Positions 1 through 8,884 of a DNA stretch of 64,000 nt are shown piece by piece. The stretch spans positions 337,621 through 401,620 of the forward strand of contig JAHBXS010000002.1 in the NCBI GenBank assembly GCA_019636375.1, read 5' to 3'. Within the stretch, counting starts at the first letter, position 1, and each line of letters begins with the position of its first letter. Under the pieces are notes generated by a model that saw nothing but the letters and a program-made list of their open reading frames with translations, did no database searches and was not told the origin of the DNA. The position numbers and the translations under genes are program-made. Source of the DNA: Pirellulaceae bacterium. Lineage in GTDB: Bacteria; Planctomycetota; Planctomycetia; Pirellulales; Pirellulaceae.

Positions 1-891
1 GTCGCCGCGACGTTCATCGATTTTGATGAGCAAACGATTCCCGATGCGATCACTTTACCGGGGACTTTGGCGGCTCTTGCGTTCGCGGTGTTGGCTCCAG
101 AGACTCGCCTGCCGATTGTCGTGCATGGGCCGGCCTACGAAAGCCTGCATTTCAATTCTCCTAATTCACTCAGTGACTTGAACTGGCTGCGAGATTGGAA
201 GGGGCTTGCGATTGGACTCGGAATTTATTGGGTCTGGGTCTGGGCGTTGTTACCCAAACGCTGCACGTTGCGACACGGGGTGTGGCGGGGCCTGGCCCTG
301 ATGTGGGTTTCGATTTTTCGACCGCAGCGTAAGACGCAATCGAAATTACGAACCCAAGAACGTCAGACGCAACCGCAGGTTTGGGGCTTGCTCCTTTTAG
401 GAGTTCTCCTTTCTGTTATTTATGGCTGGATTTGGTATCTGGGCGGAAAGTCCTTCGAGAGCCTGTTTGGAGCGACGCTCGGCATGGCCTTTGGCGGAGG
501 AGTGATTTGGGCAGTTCGAATCATCGCGAGAATGGCGATGGGGCAAGAGGCGATGGGCTTCGGCGATGTCACCCTGATGATCATGATTGGAGCGTTTTTG
601 GGTTGGCAAGCAATCTTGCCAATATTTTTCTGCGCTGCATGTACGGCGGTTTTCGCGGCATTGGCCAATTTTTTGTTTACCGGTGAAAATGCTTTCGCAT
701 TTGGACCGTTTTTGTCTATCGGTGCCGTGGCCACGATTATTTGGTGGCAGCCTTTTTGGCGGTATTTGACCCCGATGCATCGCATGAACGAAATTCTGGT
801 CGGAATATTGATTGGGGCGTTGATCCTGCTAGGAGTCATCATGTGGGGGATTCAATTGGTCAAGGGTGCTTTCGGTTCGTCTAGGTCGTAA
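1..891 (+). CDS. Prepilin peptidase (A24 family), 5' end missing
   Basis: An integral-membrane aspartic protease that cleaves the leader of type IV prepilins and pseudopilins. The reading frame is open from base 1, so the gene starts left of the window; 296 residues are visible. Both catalytic aspartate motifs of the A24 family are present: FIDFDEQTIPD at visible residues 5-15 and GFGDVT near residue 186. Several hydrophobic segments surround them. There is a loop of about 100 residues between the motifs, which is longer than in many family members. Candidate substrates in this window are the Flp pilin at 12.3 kb and the DUF1559 protein at 57.5 kb. The 3' neighbour starts 7 bases downstream, suggesting one transcript. 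Confidence 0.85.
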   Translation, partial: VAATFIDFDEQTIPDAITLPGTLAALAFAVLAPETRLPIVVHGPAYESLHFNSPNSLSDLNWLRDWKGLAIGLGIYWVWVWALLPKRCTLRHGVWRGLALMWVSIFRPQRKTQSKLRTQERQTQPQVWGLLLLGVLLSVIYGWIWYLGGKSFESLFGATLGMAFGGGVIWAVRIIARMAMGQEAMGFGDVTLMIMIGAFLGWQAILPIFFCAACTAVFAALANFLFTGENAFAFGPFLSIGAVATIIWWQPFWRYLTPMHRMNEILVGILIGALILLGVIMWGIQLVKGAFGSSRS

Positions 892-897
892 AACGTA

Positions 898-1401
898 ATG
901 ATCAAAAACTGGTTCGGCAATCTGCAAACTTTAGAAGAACTTGTCGTCTGGCAAGGTGTCGAGCGGTACGGCTACATTGAAACGGTAGATGGAGAGATGC
1001 GGCGGATTCAGTTCCGTCCTTGGCCAAAGTTGATTTCATATTCCGAGGCACTTTGGCTTGGGGGCTGGAAACATGAGAAATCCGCCGGCAAGCGTTGCCG
1101 TTTGTACTTCAATCAACCGCTCGGGCACTCGAACTATTTGAATCTGGCTTATATTGAGTCGAGCGCCGGTTCCAGCTTTCGCAATCTGCATGTGGCGTTG
1201 AAAATTTTGGATTTGGTCGCATGGCGAAAAAAGTCGGATGCGATTTTATGCGAATTGACCAACTCGCGAATTTCAGACCGCTTGATGGAACGTTGGGGTT
1301 GGGAACGTCACTTGCCGGACTCCCCCAAACGTCACTGGATCAAACGCTTTTACGGCGACTATTCGCAGGTCTTGCCTGAAATTGGTTCGAGACAGATTTG
1401 A
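898..1401 (+). CDS. Conserved hypothetical protein, possibly GNAT-like
   Basis: A soluble 167-residue protein of unknown function. It starts with ATG 7 bases after the prepilin peptidase stop, so the two genes are probably co-transcribed. No signal peptide or membrane segment is visible. The C-terminal part (NSRISDRLMERWGWERH, then a basic stretch ending in KRFYG) resembles the end of GNAT acyltransferase folds, but no acetyl-CoA loop can be recognised with certainty. The acyltransferase suggestion is inference only. Confidence 0.6.
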   Translation: MIKNWFGNLQTLEELVVWQGVERYGYIETVDGEMRRIQFRPWPKLISYSEALWLGGWKHEKSAGKRCRLYFNQPLGHSNYLNLAYIESSAGSSFRNLHVALKILDLVAWRKKSDAILCELTNSRISDRLMERWGWERHLPDSPKRHWIKRFYGDYSQVLPEIGSRQI

Positions 1402-1470
1402 GCTGTTCGATGGGCCGACATTTCACCGAACATTTTTCTAAGCCTATATTCGCAACTAGAATTCGGCTTC

Positions 1471-2037
1471 TTATTTGAAATCGTGGCGTTCGTTTAATCC
1501 AGATTTGGCGATTTCATCGTCAAGATTTGCTAGTTCATCTGCGGCGTAGCCCAGGATATCGAGTCGCCGTTCGGCTTCTGCTTGATTGATCTGGTGATAT
1601 TCGAGGTCGATAAAAATCCGTAAGCGAGGGTCCATCCCCAATGTTTCGGCGAGTTCAACGGCTCTGGGATAGCTGGCCGTGCGAAACATTTTGCGATTGA
1701 TCCACATCACGATCATTCCCAAGACGATAATCCCAGCCCCCCATAGGGCTCTGGTGGTCAGTGGTGAGCGGTCATTGGTGATGTTGATCGTGGCGATGGT
1801 TACTCCAATAAGCAATGCAAAAACGCTGGCCGCGCGAAACCAACCGGTAAAGATTGACTTGAAGCTTAATGGCAGATTGCCTCCGTAAAAACCGTCGGCA
1901 TCTTTCCGCACGATGAACCGCGTGCGGAACGGAATTAGCGGGACGTAGTAGACGTGAAAAAATTCAGTGGCCACAAACCCCAACCCCGGAATCTCGTCAA
2001 CCTTCCCATAAGGCCGTGTGCCAAAAATGATGATCAT
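1471..2037 (-). CDS. Small membrane protein related to zinc-ribbon-15-type proteins but without cysteines
   Basis: A 188-residue protein of unknown function. The N-terminal part contains IIIFGTRPYGK and FFHVYYVPLIPF, the pattern seen in short zinc_ribbon_15-type proteins, but the metal-binding cysteines are absent. Two membrane segments follow at about residues 60-110, then a soluble helical tail. The chosen ATG lies a few bases after GGAGCGGG, a good ribosome binding site; an in-frame GTG seven codons upstream has no such site. It is convergent with the gene that ends at 1401. Confidence 0.55.
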   Translation of the reverse strand: MIIIFGTRPYGKVDEIPGLGFVATEFFHVYYVPLIPFRTRFIVRKDADGFYGGNLPLSFKSIFTGWFRAASVFALLIGVTIATINITNDRSPLTTRALWGAGIIVLGMIVMWINRKMFRTASYPRAVELAETLGMDPRLRIFIDLEYHQINQAEAERRLDILGYAADELANLDDEIAKSGLNERHDFK

Positions 2038-2120
2038 TTCCCGCTCCCAATTGGTCACAAACTTATTTTTTTAAAACGCCATCGCCTGAAAATTCGATCA
2101 ATACTATCTTTTGACGCTGA

Positions 2121-2564
2121 CTACGTCCGATTAGCTGGATATTTCTCACCCTTTTCCAACAGCCATTTAATCCAGCGATCCAATCGTTCATCGTCGTGGA
2201 TACAACTTTCCACCATATCCCCACTCATGTCGAGCCTTTTGCCGAATTCATTCTCAAACTCGTTTTGCCAATTGTCTGGCCAGTCCTCGTGGTGCTCTTT
2301 AGCCATTCCGACACCCTTTTTTAATCCCTCTCGTTCTCCGGTATGGATGGTGGATCGAACTAGTTCTACTTTGACATTGTTGTGATTTACCCTAAAATGA
2401 GCCCGAACTTGATAAACTGTTTTTGTGTAGGCAATTTCAAACAACCCGGAGCTAACCAAGGCGTCGTACACCTTTCGAGAAACTAGTGACTTCTCAATAC
2501 TATCTTGTGAGTAACGCTTGTATGCTTCGAGCCATTCTTTTTCTGAGAAAGAGTTGCGGGTCAT
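2121..2564 (-). CDS. Hypothetical protein
   Basis: A 147-residue charged, soluble protein with an ATG start. I do not recognise the family. The middle (YQVRAHFRVNHNNVKVELVRS) looks like beta strands, and a conserved-looking tail has WPDNWQNEFENEFGKRL followed by an acidic DDERLDRWIKWLLEK helix. It lies 83 bases upstream of the small membrane protein on the same strand. It could belong to an accessory, defence-type or phage-related class, but nothing in the context proves this. Confidence 0.5.
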   Translation of the reverse strand: MTRNSFSEKEWLEAYKRYSQDSIEKSLVSRKVYDALVSSGLFEIAYTKTVYQVRAHFRVNHNNVKVELVRSTIHTGEREGLKKGVGMAKEHHEDWPDNWQNEFENEFGKRLDMSGDMVESCIHDDERLDRWIKWLLEKGEKYPANRT

Positions 2565-2773
2565 CGGATATCTCGAAATAATTTTAGTTTTTACTGGAAG
2601 GAATCAGGCGAGTCGTGCAAGGCTTTAGGTGAGCAGAAGCTTCTTGGATGAAGCAGGATTCGTCCGACTTTGTTGTTCCAATCAAAGCGTGTCGGTTGAA
2701 AGGAATCAAAAAAATTTAACATAACGTCCCATACATTTCGAACAGACGTTTTCCAATTCACATTTTTTCGAAA

Positions 2774-2855
2774 TAGCCGAGACAGGAATCGAACCTGCAC
2801 ACCTTGCGGTACTAGATCCTAAATCTAGCGCGTCTGCCAATTCCGCCACTCGGCC
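2774..2855 (-). tRNA. tRNA-Leu (anticodon UAG)
   Basis: The minus strand folds as a class II tRNA. A 7-bp acceptor stem (GGCCGAG with CTCGGCT, first pair a G-U wobble) is followed by the leucine-type D arm GGCGGAATTGGCAGACG. The anticodon stem is CTAGA/TCTAG with loop TTTAGGA, giving anticodon TAG. A long variable arm (TACCGCAAGGTGT) and the T arm GCAGG-TTCGATT-CCTGT complete it. The discriminator is A and CCA is not encoded. It reads CUA codons, and others by wobble. Confidence 0.95.
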
Positions 2856-2908
2856 GAGTGATTGGGGGCGAGCGGTGCTCGCGTTTCCCACTTAAAAAAG
2901 GCTGCTCG

Positions 2909-2937
2909 AATATAGCAGCTTGTGGTCTTTTTGGCTA
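2909..2937 (-). promoter_or_regulatory. Candidate promoter of tRNA-Leu
   Basis: On the minus strand TAGCCA (-35-like, 2932-2937) and TATATT (-10-like, 2909-2914) are 17 bases apart, about 50 bases upstream of the mature tRNA 5' end. The -10 box lies inside a 6-bp hairpin (GCTGCT/AGCAGC, 2901-2919) that is followed by six T on the minus strand. That hairpin could instead act as a terminator for antisense transcription from the dnaE2 side. Confidence 0.35.
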
Positions 2938-3071
2938 CTGCCTCCCCCTGATTGGACAGGAAAAATCACCGTCGGTTCACCTGAGGGTTGCGTATTAATC
3001 CCGCAGGACGCTTGGCAGGATACATGGTGGCAGCCGTACTTTCGTGGGAAATTTTGTGGGTGATAATGAAA

Positions 3072-3083
3072 GAACAATTGAAC
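3072..3083. promoter_or_regulatory. Candidate SOS-type operator upstream of dnaE2
   Basis: The site GAACAATTGAAC lies 21 bases upstream of the preferred TTG start of dnaE2. It shares the 9-mer GAACAATTG with a palindrome upstream of imuA (29901-29922) and partly resembles the GAAC-N4-GTTC LexA box of Gram-positive bacteria. A LexA role is inference; the site would lie within the coding region if the GTG start at 3044 were used. Confidence 0.25.
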
Positions 3084-3103
3084 CCCCACATGCTGAGGAT
3101 GTT

Positions 3104-6100
3104 TTGCAGTACGCCGAGTTGGTTTGTCGCACAAATTTTTCGTTTCTCGTCGGTGCTTCTCACGCCGACGAGCTCGTCACCCGCGCGGTTGAGTTGGGAT
3201 ACTCGGCTCTCGGTGTGACAGACATCAATACGCTGGCGGGAGTCGTCAAGGCTTACCAAGCGGCACGGGAAACGTCGTTGAAGTTGATCGTGGGAGCCGA
3301 ACTGACTCCATTGGATGCTCCCGCGATGGTCGCCTGGGCGATGAACCGTCAAGGTTATGCAAATCTCTGCCGAATCATCACCGCCGGGCGGCGGCGAGCC
3401 CCAAAGGGAGAGTGCTGGCTGACGTTCAACGACATCGCCGAGCAAAACGAAGGCTTGCTCTTTGGCCTGCGTCCTGGTTTGCCCGACGATCCTCGAATTG
3501 CGAATCCCAACGAGGTTGATGGCGACCCGGTTTACGATTCGTTGAGTCAACGCGAGCCGGTCAGTCTCCAAACCTGTCGAGACTTGTTCGGCGACCGAGC
3601 CTATTTACTCGCGCCATTGTATCGTGGCAGCGATGATCGACGACGCTTGTCCGAATTGCGGCAACTTTCCCACGCAACTGGCCTACCACTCGTGGCAACT
3701 GGCGATGTACTGTATCACGCGCGAGAACGAATGCCGCTTCACAATGTCCTGACCGCAATTCGGCACCGGACGACGGTCGATCAAGCGAGAGATTTACTAG
3801 AGCCCAATGCCGATCGCCATTTGCAAACGATCGCGGAGCGGATACAAGAATTCAATCCTTTGCCGGGAGCCATCGCGAGGGGCCTGGAAATTGCCGAACG
3901 GTGCGAGTTCCGTCTGGATGAACTTCGTTATGAGTATCCAACGGAGTTGGCTCCCGAAGGGATGACACCGATAGAGTATTTGCGGCAACTGACGGAAGAA
4001 GGGGCACAGTGGCGCTATCCAAATGGTGTTCCCGAAAAGGTCCGTCGGCTCATCGAACACGAATTGGCCCTGATCGCCGAGATGCGTTACGAGGCTTACT
4101 TCTTGACCGTCTGGGATTTGGTTCGCTTTGCTCGTGGTCGCAATATTTTGTGCCAGGGGCGGGGGTCGGCGGCGAACTCGGCGGTTTGTTATTGTTTGGG
4201 CGTCACCAGCGTCGATCCGAATACGACGGAGTTGCTGTTCGAACGGTTCATCAGCAAGGAACGGAACGAAGCACCGGACATCGACGTCGATTTTGAGCAT
4301 GAACGGCGCGAAGAGGTCCTCCAATACTTGTACGAAAAATATGGACGGCACCGAGCGGGCTTGGCGGCGACGGTCATTACATATCGCAGTCGCAGTGCCA
4401 TACGGGATGTCGGCAAGGCGCTCGGCCTGTCGCTGGATCGTGTCGACGCCCTTGCGAAACAAGTTGACGGGTATCACAACTGCGACGATCTGCCGGATCG
4501 TTGCACGGCCGTTGGAATCGATCCGCAGTCGCGACTGGGCGCCCAACTCTGTCATTTGGTCAACGAGATTCTAGGGTTTCCGAGGCATCTGTCGCAGCAT
4601 GTCGGCGGGATGGTGATGACTCAAGGCAACTTGGACGAATTGGTGCCGATTGAAAATGCCGCAATGGATGGCCGAACCGTGATCCAGTGGGACAAGGAAG
4701 ACCTGGAGTCCCTGGGGTTGCTCAAGGTCGATTGCCTTTGTCTGGGGATGTTGACGGCGATTCGCAAATGTTTTGATTTGATCGCCAAACATGAGGGACG
4801 CGAATTGAGCCTCGCAACAATCCCCGCAGAAGACTATCGGGTCTACGATATGATTTGCGAGGCCGACACGGTGGGGGTTTTTCAAATCGAAAGTCGCGGG
4901 CAAATGAGTATGTTGCCGCGACTCAAGCCACGATGTTGGTACGACCTTGTGATCGAGGTGGCGATTGTTCGACCTGGGCCGATCCAAGGCAACATGGTGC
5001 ATCCGTACTTGCGACGGCGAAACGGCGAAGAGCCGGTGAATTATCCGAACGAGGCGATTCGCCAAGTTTTAGAGCGAACCCTGGGGGTTCCGATCTTTCA
5101 AGAGCAAGCGATGAAACTGGCGATTGTGGCGGCAGGATTTACGCCGGGTGAGGCGGACCAGTTGCGACGAGCGATGGGAGCTTGGAGGAAAACTGGCGTT
5201 ATCGAAAAGTTTCGCGAAAAACTTTTGGCTGGAATGCGAGAACGAGGTTTGAGCGACGAGTTTGCCGAGCAGGTCTTTCGGCAAATTCGTGGCCTTGGCG
5301 AATACGGATTTCCCGAATCTCATGCGGCGAGTTTCGCGTTGCTCGTTTACGTATCAGCGTGGCTCAAGCGATACTATCCGGCGGCCTTTACGGCGTCTTT
5401 GCTTAACGCTCAGCCGATGGGTTTTTACGCCCCTGCTCAATTGGTTGCCGACGTCCTCCGGCATGGGGTGACGGTCTTGCCTCCCGATGTGAATCACAGC
5501 GACTGGGATTCGACGCTAGATGAAGTCGCCGAGGAATCAACATGGGCCTTACGGCTAGGCTTGCGTCAGATTACCGGTTTAGCCCGAAACGTGGGCGAGA
5601 GGATTGTCGAAAGTCGCGAGGAGTTGGGCCCGTTTTTTTCGGTCAGCGAATTCGGGGTTCGTACCGAGTTGGGGCAAGCGGTGATCGCTCACTTGAGCAA
5701 GGCTGATGCGTTTGCGTCCATGAATCAAGATCGGCGGGCTGCACTGTGGCAGGCGTTGGGGCAGCCCCGTACCCCCGTCGAGCAACCCCTGTTTGCTGAC
5801 TTGGCTTGTGACGATGATCCGGCTGCTGATCTTTTGCCACCGCTGGAACTTTCGGCGAATGTGATGGCCGATTATCAAACTCTGGGGCTGTCACTAAAGG
5901 CCCATCCGCTGAGTTTTTGTCGGGATGAATTGAATCAACAAGGCGTTCGGACAGCCAGCCAACTTTCGTCGGTCGAAAACAATCGGCCAGTAATGGTGGC
6001 TGGGCTGGTGATTTTGCGGCAGCGCCCGGCGACGGCCAAGGGGATTACGTTTGTCACGCTCGAAGATGAAACGGGGACGATCAATTTGGTTGTTAAACCT

Positions 6101-6265
6101 CAAATTTGGGAGCGTTTTTATCAAGTTTGCCGAACCTCGCGGGCGTGGCTCGTGGAAGGACGACTAGAAACGAGGAGCGGGGTGACGCACGTGATCGCCG
6201 AACGAATTCTTGACCTCAATCAGCGGATGCAGACCCCCACGATTAAATCACGCGACTTTCGATAA
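3104..6265 (+). CDS. dnaE2: Error-prone DNA polymerase III alpha subunit DnaE2 (ImuC)
   Basis: A C-family polymerase that works with ImuA and ImuB in mutagenic translesion synthesis across damaged DNA. It has 1053 residues from a TTG that follows TGAGG; the next residues QYAELVCRTNFSFLVGASH are the typical start of DnaE2. An upstream GTG at 3044 would add 20 residues. Order of parts: PHP domain at the N-terminus, polymerase core with GRGSAANS near 352 and PDIDVDF at 391-397 (aspartates 392 and 394), a third catalytic aspartate near 543 (LLKVDCL), the YGFPESHAASFA motif, and a C-terminal OB fold (VMVAGLVILRQRP onward). The imuA-imuB pair lies about 20 kb away on the other strand, so the cassette is split here. 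Confidence 0.93.
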   Translation: MQYAELVCRTNFSFLVGASHADELVTRAVELGYSALGVTDINTLAGVVKAYQAARETSLKLIVGAELTPLDAPAMVAWAMNRQGYANLCRIITAGRRRAPKGECWLTFNDIAEQNEGLLFGLRPGLPDDPRIANPNEVDGDPVYDSLSQREPVSLQTCRDLFGDRAYLLAPLYRGSDDRRRLSELRQLSHATGLPLVATGDVLYHARERMPLHNVLTAIRHRTTVDQARDLLEPNADRHLQTIAERIQEFNPLPGAIARGLEIAERCEFRLDELRYEYPTELAPEGMTPIEYLRQLTEEGAQWRYPNGVPEKVRRLIEHELALIAEMRYEAYFLTVWDLVRFARGRNILCQGRGSAANSAVCYCLGVTSVDPNTTELLFERFISKERNEAPDIDVDFEHERREEVLQYLYEKYGRHRAGLAATVITYRSRSAIRDVGKALGLSLDRVDALAKQVDGYHNCDDLPDRCTAVGIDPQSRLGAQLCHLVNEILGFPRHLSQHVGGMVMTQGNLDELVPIENAAMDGRTVIQWDKEDLESLGLLKVDCLCLGMLTAIRKCFDLIAKHEGRELSLATIPAEDYRVYDMICEADTVGVFQIESRGQMSMLPRLKPRCWYDLVIEVAIVRPGPIQGNMVHPYLRRRNGEEPVNYPNEAIRQVLERTLGVPIFQEQAMKLAIVAAGFTPGEADQLRRAMGAWRKTGVIEKFREKLLAGMRERGLSDEFAEQVFRQIRGLGEYGFPESHAASFALLVYVSAWLKRYYPAAFTASLLNAQPMGFYAPAQLVADVLRHGVTVLPPDVNHSDWDSTLDEVAEESTWALRLGLRQITGLARNVGERIVESREELGPFFSVSEFGVRTELGQAVIAHLSKADAFASMNQDRRAALWQALGQPRTPVEQPLFADLACDDDPAADLLPPLELSANVMADYQTLGLSLKAHPLSFCRDELNQQGVRTASQLSSVENNRPVMVAGLVILRQRPATAKGITFVTLEDETGTINLVVKPQIWERFYQVCRTSRAWLVEGRLETRSGVTHVIAERILDLNQRMQTPTIKSRDFR

Positions 6266-6354
6266 TTCATAGGGGTGCCGATTTTTCAGGCGCGGACGAC
6301 GAAAGCTCGATTGTCTCGATAGCTTGCCGATACTGACAGCGGGGAGCCTATGTC

Positions 6355-6376
6355 ATGCGAAAACAAATTTTCGCAT
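6355..6376. repeat. Perfect 9-bp inverted repeat before the secreted toroid-like gene
   Basis: ATGCGAAAA and TTTTCGCAT are separated by CAAA, about 75 bases upstream of the gene at 6452 and 90 bases after dnaE2. There is no T run, so an operator or an attenuating hairpin is more likely than a simple terminator. The role is unknown. Confidence 0.4.
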
Positions 6377-6451
6377 TCTCGTCACTAAGGTTTACCTAAT
6401 AAGCATGATCGTCGCCATCGTCAAAAATTACTTTTTCGGGGTCTACGCTGA

Positions 6452-7843
6452 ATGGTCTTCAAGTTTGCACTTGAGAGATTTTGGGTGTTTTTGTGTTTGT
6501 TCGCACCGTTGTATGCGCCGCAAGATGATTTGCTGCGACAACTTGAGGACATACGTCGGCAGTTGTTTGACGGCACACCCCCTACATTAACTGCCGATGC
6601 TCGAGCCGATCTTTTGGCTGACGACATTTCAGGGACGGGTACTTCACGCAAAGCTCCAGAAGACCGACTTCTGATTTCCCCCGCTGCCCCTGAGGCCGAT
6701 TTGCTTGACGACGTTCCGCCGTCCCTTGAGCCTTCTGAGGCAAGGCCCACCAGTCGTTGGACCCCGGCCCAAGATATGCGTCGGGCGAGAATCGCTAGTT
6801 GTTTGGCGACTTATTATCGACACCCCATTGATGCAAACAAACTCCGACCGTGGAGTATCATGCACGGCTTGATTAGCTACGGGCCACGCTCTGTGACGTT
6901 GGTCAACGGACAACCTGTCAATTGCATCGAGTATTTGTGCGCCAACGGGGCCGGTGACGGGATGCGAATTTTGTATTTGGAAGATGGCAAACTCAAAGCT
7001 CGTTTAGGGCCGGGAGTTCAAGGGCACGAAGGGCAATTGTTGGCGATTCTTGCTCAGGCCGGTGCTCCAGCAGATCACCCGCTCATCGTTGATGGAGAGA
7101 CGTTTTCGCTGCAAGACTTGATCGAGTACGAAAAACTGGGTTGTCGCTCTGGCACAGAATTGACTTTCAAACTGATCGCCCTCGCTCACTATTTAGAACC
7201 TGATGCGGTATGGCAAAACGAAAGTGGTGAGACCTGGGATATGGAGCGGCTGATTCGTGAAGAGATTGCCGAACCATTGACCGAAGGGGCCTGTGGTGGC
7301 ACTCATCGCTTGACGGCGTTGAGCTATGCGGTTCAACAATGTGTCAAACGGGACTTACCGCTCGATGGAGAATGGCTGAGGGCCGATGCCTATGTTTCAG
7401 CAGTCCAAGGGATGACCTTCAACAAGTTTCAAAATAGCGATGGCAGTTTTAGCACGCTATTTTACAAGAGTCGCGAGAATCATCCCGACCTGAATCGTCG
7501 AGCTTATGCGACGGGACATATTGTTGAGTGGTTGGCTTACTCGCTCCCCGAGAGCCAATTGCACGATCCGCGGATGACCGCCGCTGTCGATTTTCTATTG
7601 GATTTGATGATCACAGCTCCAGGACACAAAGTCGATGTCGGACCGCGTGGTCATGCCCTACATGCCTTGAACATTTACGAACGACGCGCTTTCGGCGAAT
7701 CATCTGACTGGGCGAGTTCAAGAAACATTGCTGAACTTCCTTTGACCAGCAAAGGAAACTTTTCCAAAACGAATCAAGGCACCTCAAACGACCGAAACAA
7801 ATCGCCGACACCGGTTCTGCGAGGCGGAATTAGACGTCGATAA
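6452..7843 (+). CDS. Secreted protein with alpha/alpha-toroid-like region
   Basis: A 463-residue protein of unknown function. A hydrophobic stretch at residues 8-22 (ERFWVFLCLFAPLYA) is a likely signal peptide. A variable acidic region precedes the segment starting near residue 100 (RRARIASCLATYYRHP). The later part has regularly spaced helices with GTHRLTALSYAV, SDGSFSTLFY and ATGHIVEWLAYSLPE, the style of alpha/alpha toroids of the prenyltransferase/terpene-cyclase fold. No catalytic acid motif of those enzymes is visible. The C-terminus is low in complexity and basic. It precedes a second secreted protein by 69 bases in the same direction. Confidence 0.7.
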   Translation: MVFKFALERFWVFLCLFAPLYAPQDDLLRQLEDIRRQLFDGTPPTLTADARADLLADDISGTGTSRKAPEDRLLISPAAPEADLLDDVPPSLEPSEARPTSRWTPAQDMRRARIASCLATYYRHPIDANKLRPWSIMHGLISYGPRSVTLVNGQPVNCIEYLCANGAGDGMRILYLEDGKLKARLGPGVQGHEGQLLAILAQAGAPADHPLIVDGETFSLQDLIEYEKLGCRSGTELTFKLIALAHYLEPDAVWQNESGETWDMERLIREEIAEPLTEGACGGTHRLTALSYAVQQCVKRDLPLDGEWLRADAYVSAVQGMTFNKFQNSDGSFSTLFYKSRENHPDLNRRAYATGHIVEWLAYSLPESQLHDPRMTAAVDFLLDLMITAPGHKVDVGPRGHALHALNIYERRAFGESSDWASSRNIAELPLTSKGNFSKTNQGTSNDRNKSPTPVLRGGIRRR

Positions 7844-7912
7844 AACGCTACGAAGTCGGCATGGATGTCGACGAATTGACCAACCAAGAAGCATTCTGAA
7901 AGGAGTCAGGTC

Positions 7913-8884
7913 ATGCGAATCTCTATTTGGGCAGCCCTGCCACTCGCCATCGTTTTGGCGGCTGCCGGCGGCACAACATCTACCGCTTGCTGGGGGCAAA
8001 TTGTCGTCCCCGGTGCAGGAACACAGTTGACGCAGGTGGGGGACGATTTCGAAGACCCCGACTGGGCATACCAATACAACCTCCCCAAGGTAACGAACTT
8101 CGAAGATACAATGCAATCGAAAAACCTCCCGCTCGGCGTTTCCGCTAACGGACGCTGGCACGAAGGGGGGAAACGAGGCCAGCCGGACTACATCGTTCGC
8201 GTCCCAACTCCGCCAGGAGGCTTGCCCGGAAGTACCGGAGCCCTTGCACTGCGATCGCTAAACACCGGGAGCACTCGCCCGACCTATCAGCAGCAACAAG
8301 ACGACTTTATCTGCAACCTTGCTGATCATATCGGAACGATCCCCGTCGGACGCTCCCCTAGTGTCGTGACTCGTGTTTGGATGCCGCCTATCGAAGAGTG
8401 GGAGGACCGCTCGGGTAGCCATTTCGCCTATCGAATTTCGCTGCTGCGTCCTCAAACGACGGCTTCTTCAGGACGCGGTCGATTTCGCCAAGCGTCACAC
8501 AATCCAGAAGACGATATGTACTGGCCGGGCTTTTTCTTGAACCGAGAAAAAGGAATCGACCGCAAAACGGGTGAAGCCTACGACAAGGTCTACTTCTGGA
8601 TGAAGGCCACGGCAGACAGTCGCGCGATTAACGGTCCAGTGGTGGAAGAGTTCGGCTGGTGGACGCTGGGAATGAGCGTTACGCCCGACGGCAAAGTCCA
8701 CTATTTCGCGAAACCAGGCGTCGAAGACCTGACGGAAAAGGACTACATCGCGTCGGCGTTTCCGTTCGGGAATCGAGCGGTGACGTTCAAGACTTTCTTC
8801 TACTGCATCTGCAATGGGGATGACGGCAAGACCTGGTCTACCGAATTCATCGTTGATGATCCGCAGGTTTTCGTGTTGGACTAG
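7913..8884 (+). CDS. Secreted hypothetical protein of planctomycete type
   Basis: A 323-residue exported protein. ATG follows a very good ribosome binding site (AAAGGAG). A signal peptide spans about residues 1-28 (ALPLAIVLAAAGG core). The mature part has the aromatic-rich, beta-sandwich style of a lectin or glucanase fold (DDFEDPDWAYQYNLP, FGWWTLGMSVTPDGKVHYF, VDDPQVFVLD), so carbohydrate or polymer binding is possible. No catalytic residues can be assigned. Its 3' end overlaps the convergent EEP-family gene by 38 bases. Confidence 0.7.
   Translation: MRISIWAALPLAIVLAAAGGTTSTACWGQIVVPGAGTQLTQVGDDFEDPDWAYQYNLPKVTNFEDTMQSKNLPLGVSANGRWHEGGKRGQPDYIVRVPTPPGGLPGSTGALALRSLNTGSTRPTYQQQQDDFICNLADHIGTIPVGRSPSVVTRVWMPPIEEWEDRSGSHFAYRISLLRPQTTASSGRGRFRQASHNPEDDMYWPGFFLNREKGIDRKTGEAYDKVYFWMKATADSRAINGPVVEEFGWWTLGMSVTPDGKVHYFAKPGVEDLTEKDYIASAFPFGNRAVTFKTFFYCICNGDDGKTWSTEFIVDDPQVFVLD

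Noticed and set aside
2901..2919. Hairpin with a T run as an intrinsic terminator
   Set aside because: No minus-strand gene lies upstream of it, and the -10-like box inside it fits a tRNA promoter better; noted under the promoter instead.
3797..5878. Long minus-strand frames opposite dnaE2
   Set aside because: They are shadows of a well-supported polymerase gene; no motif is recognised in them.
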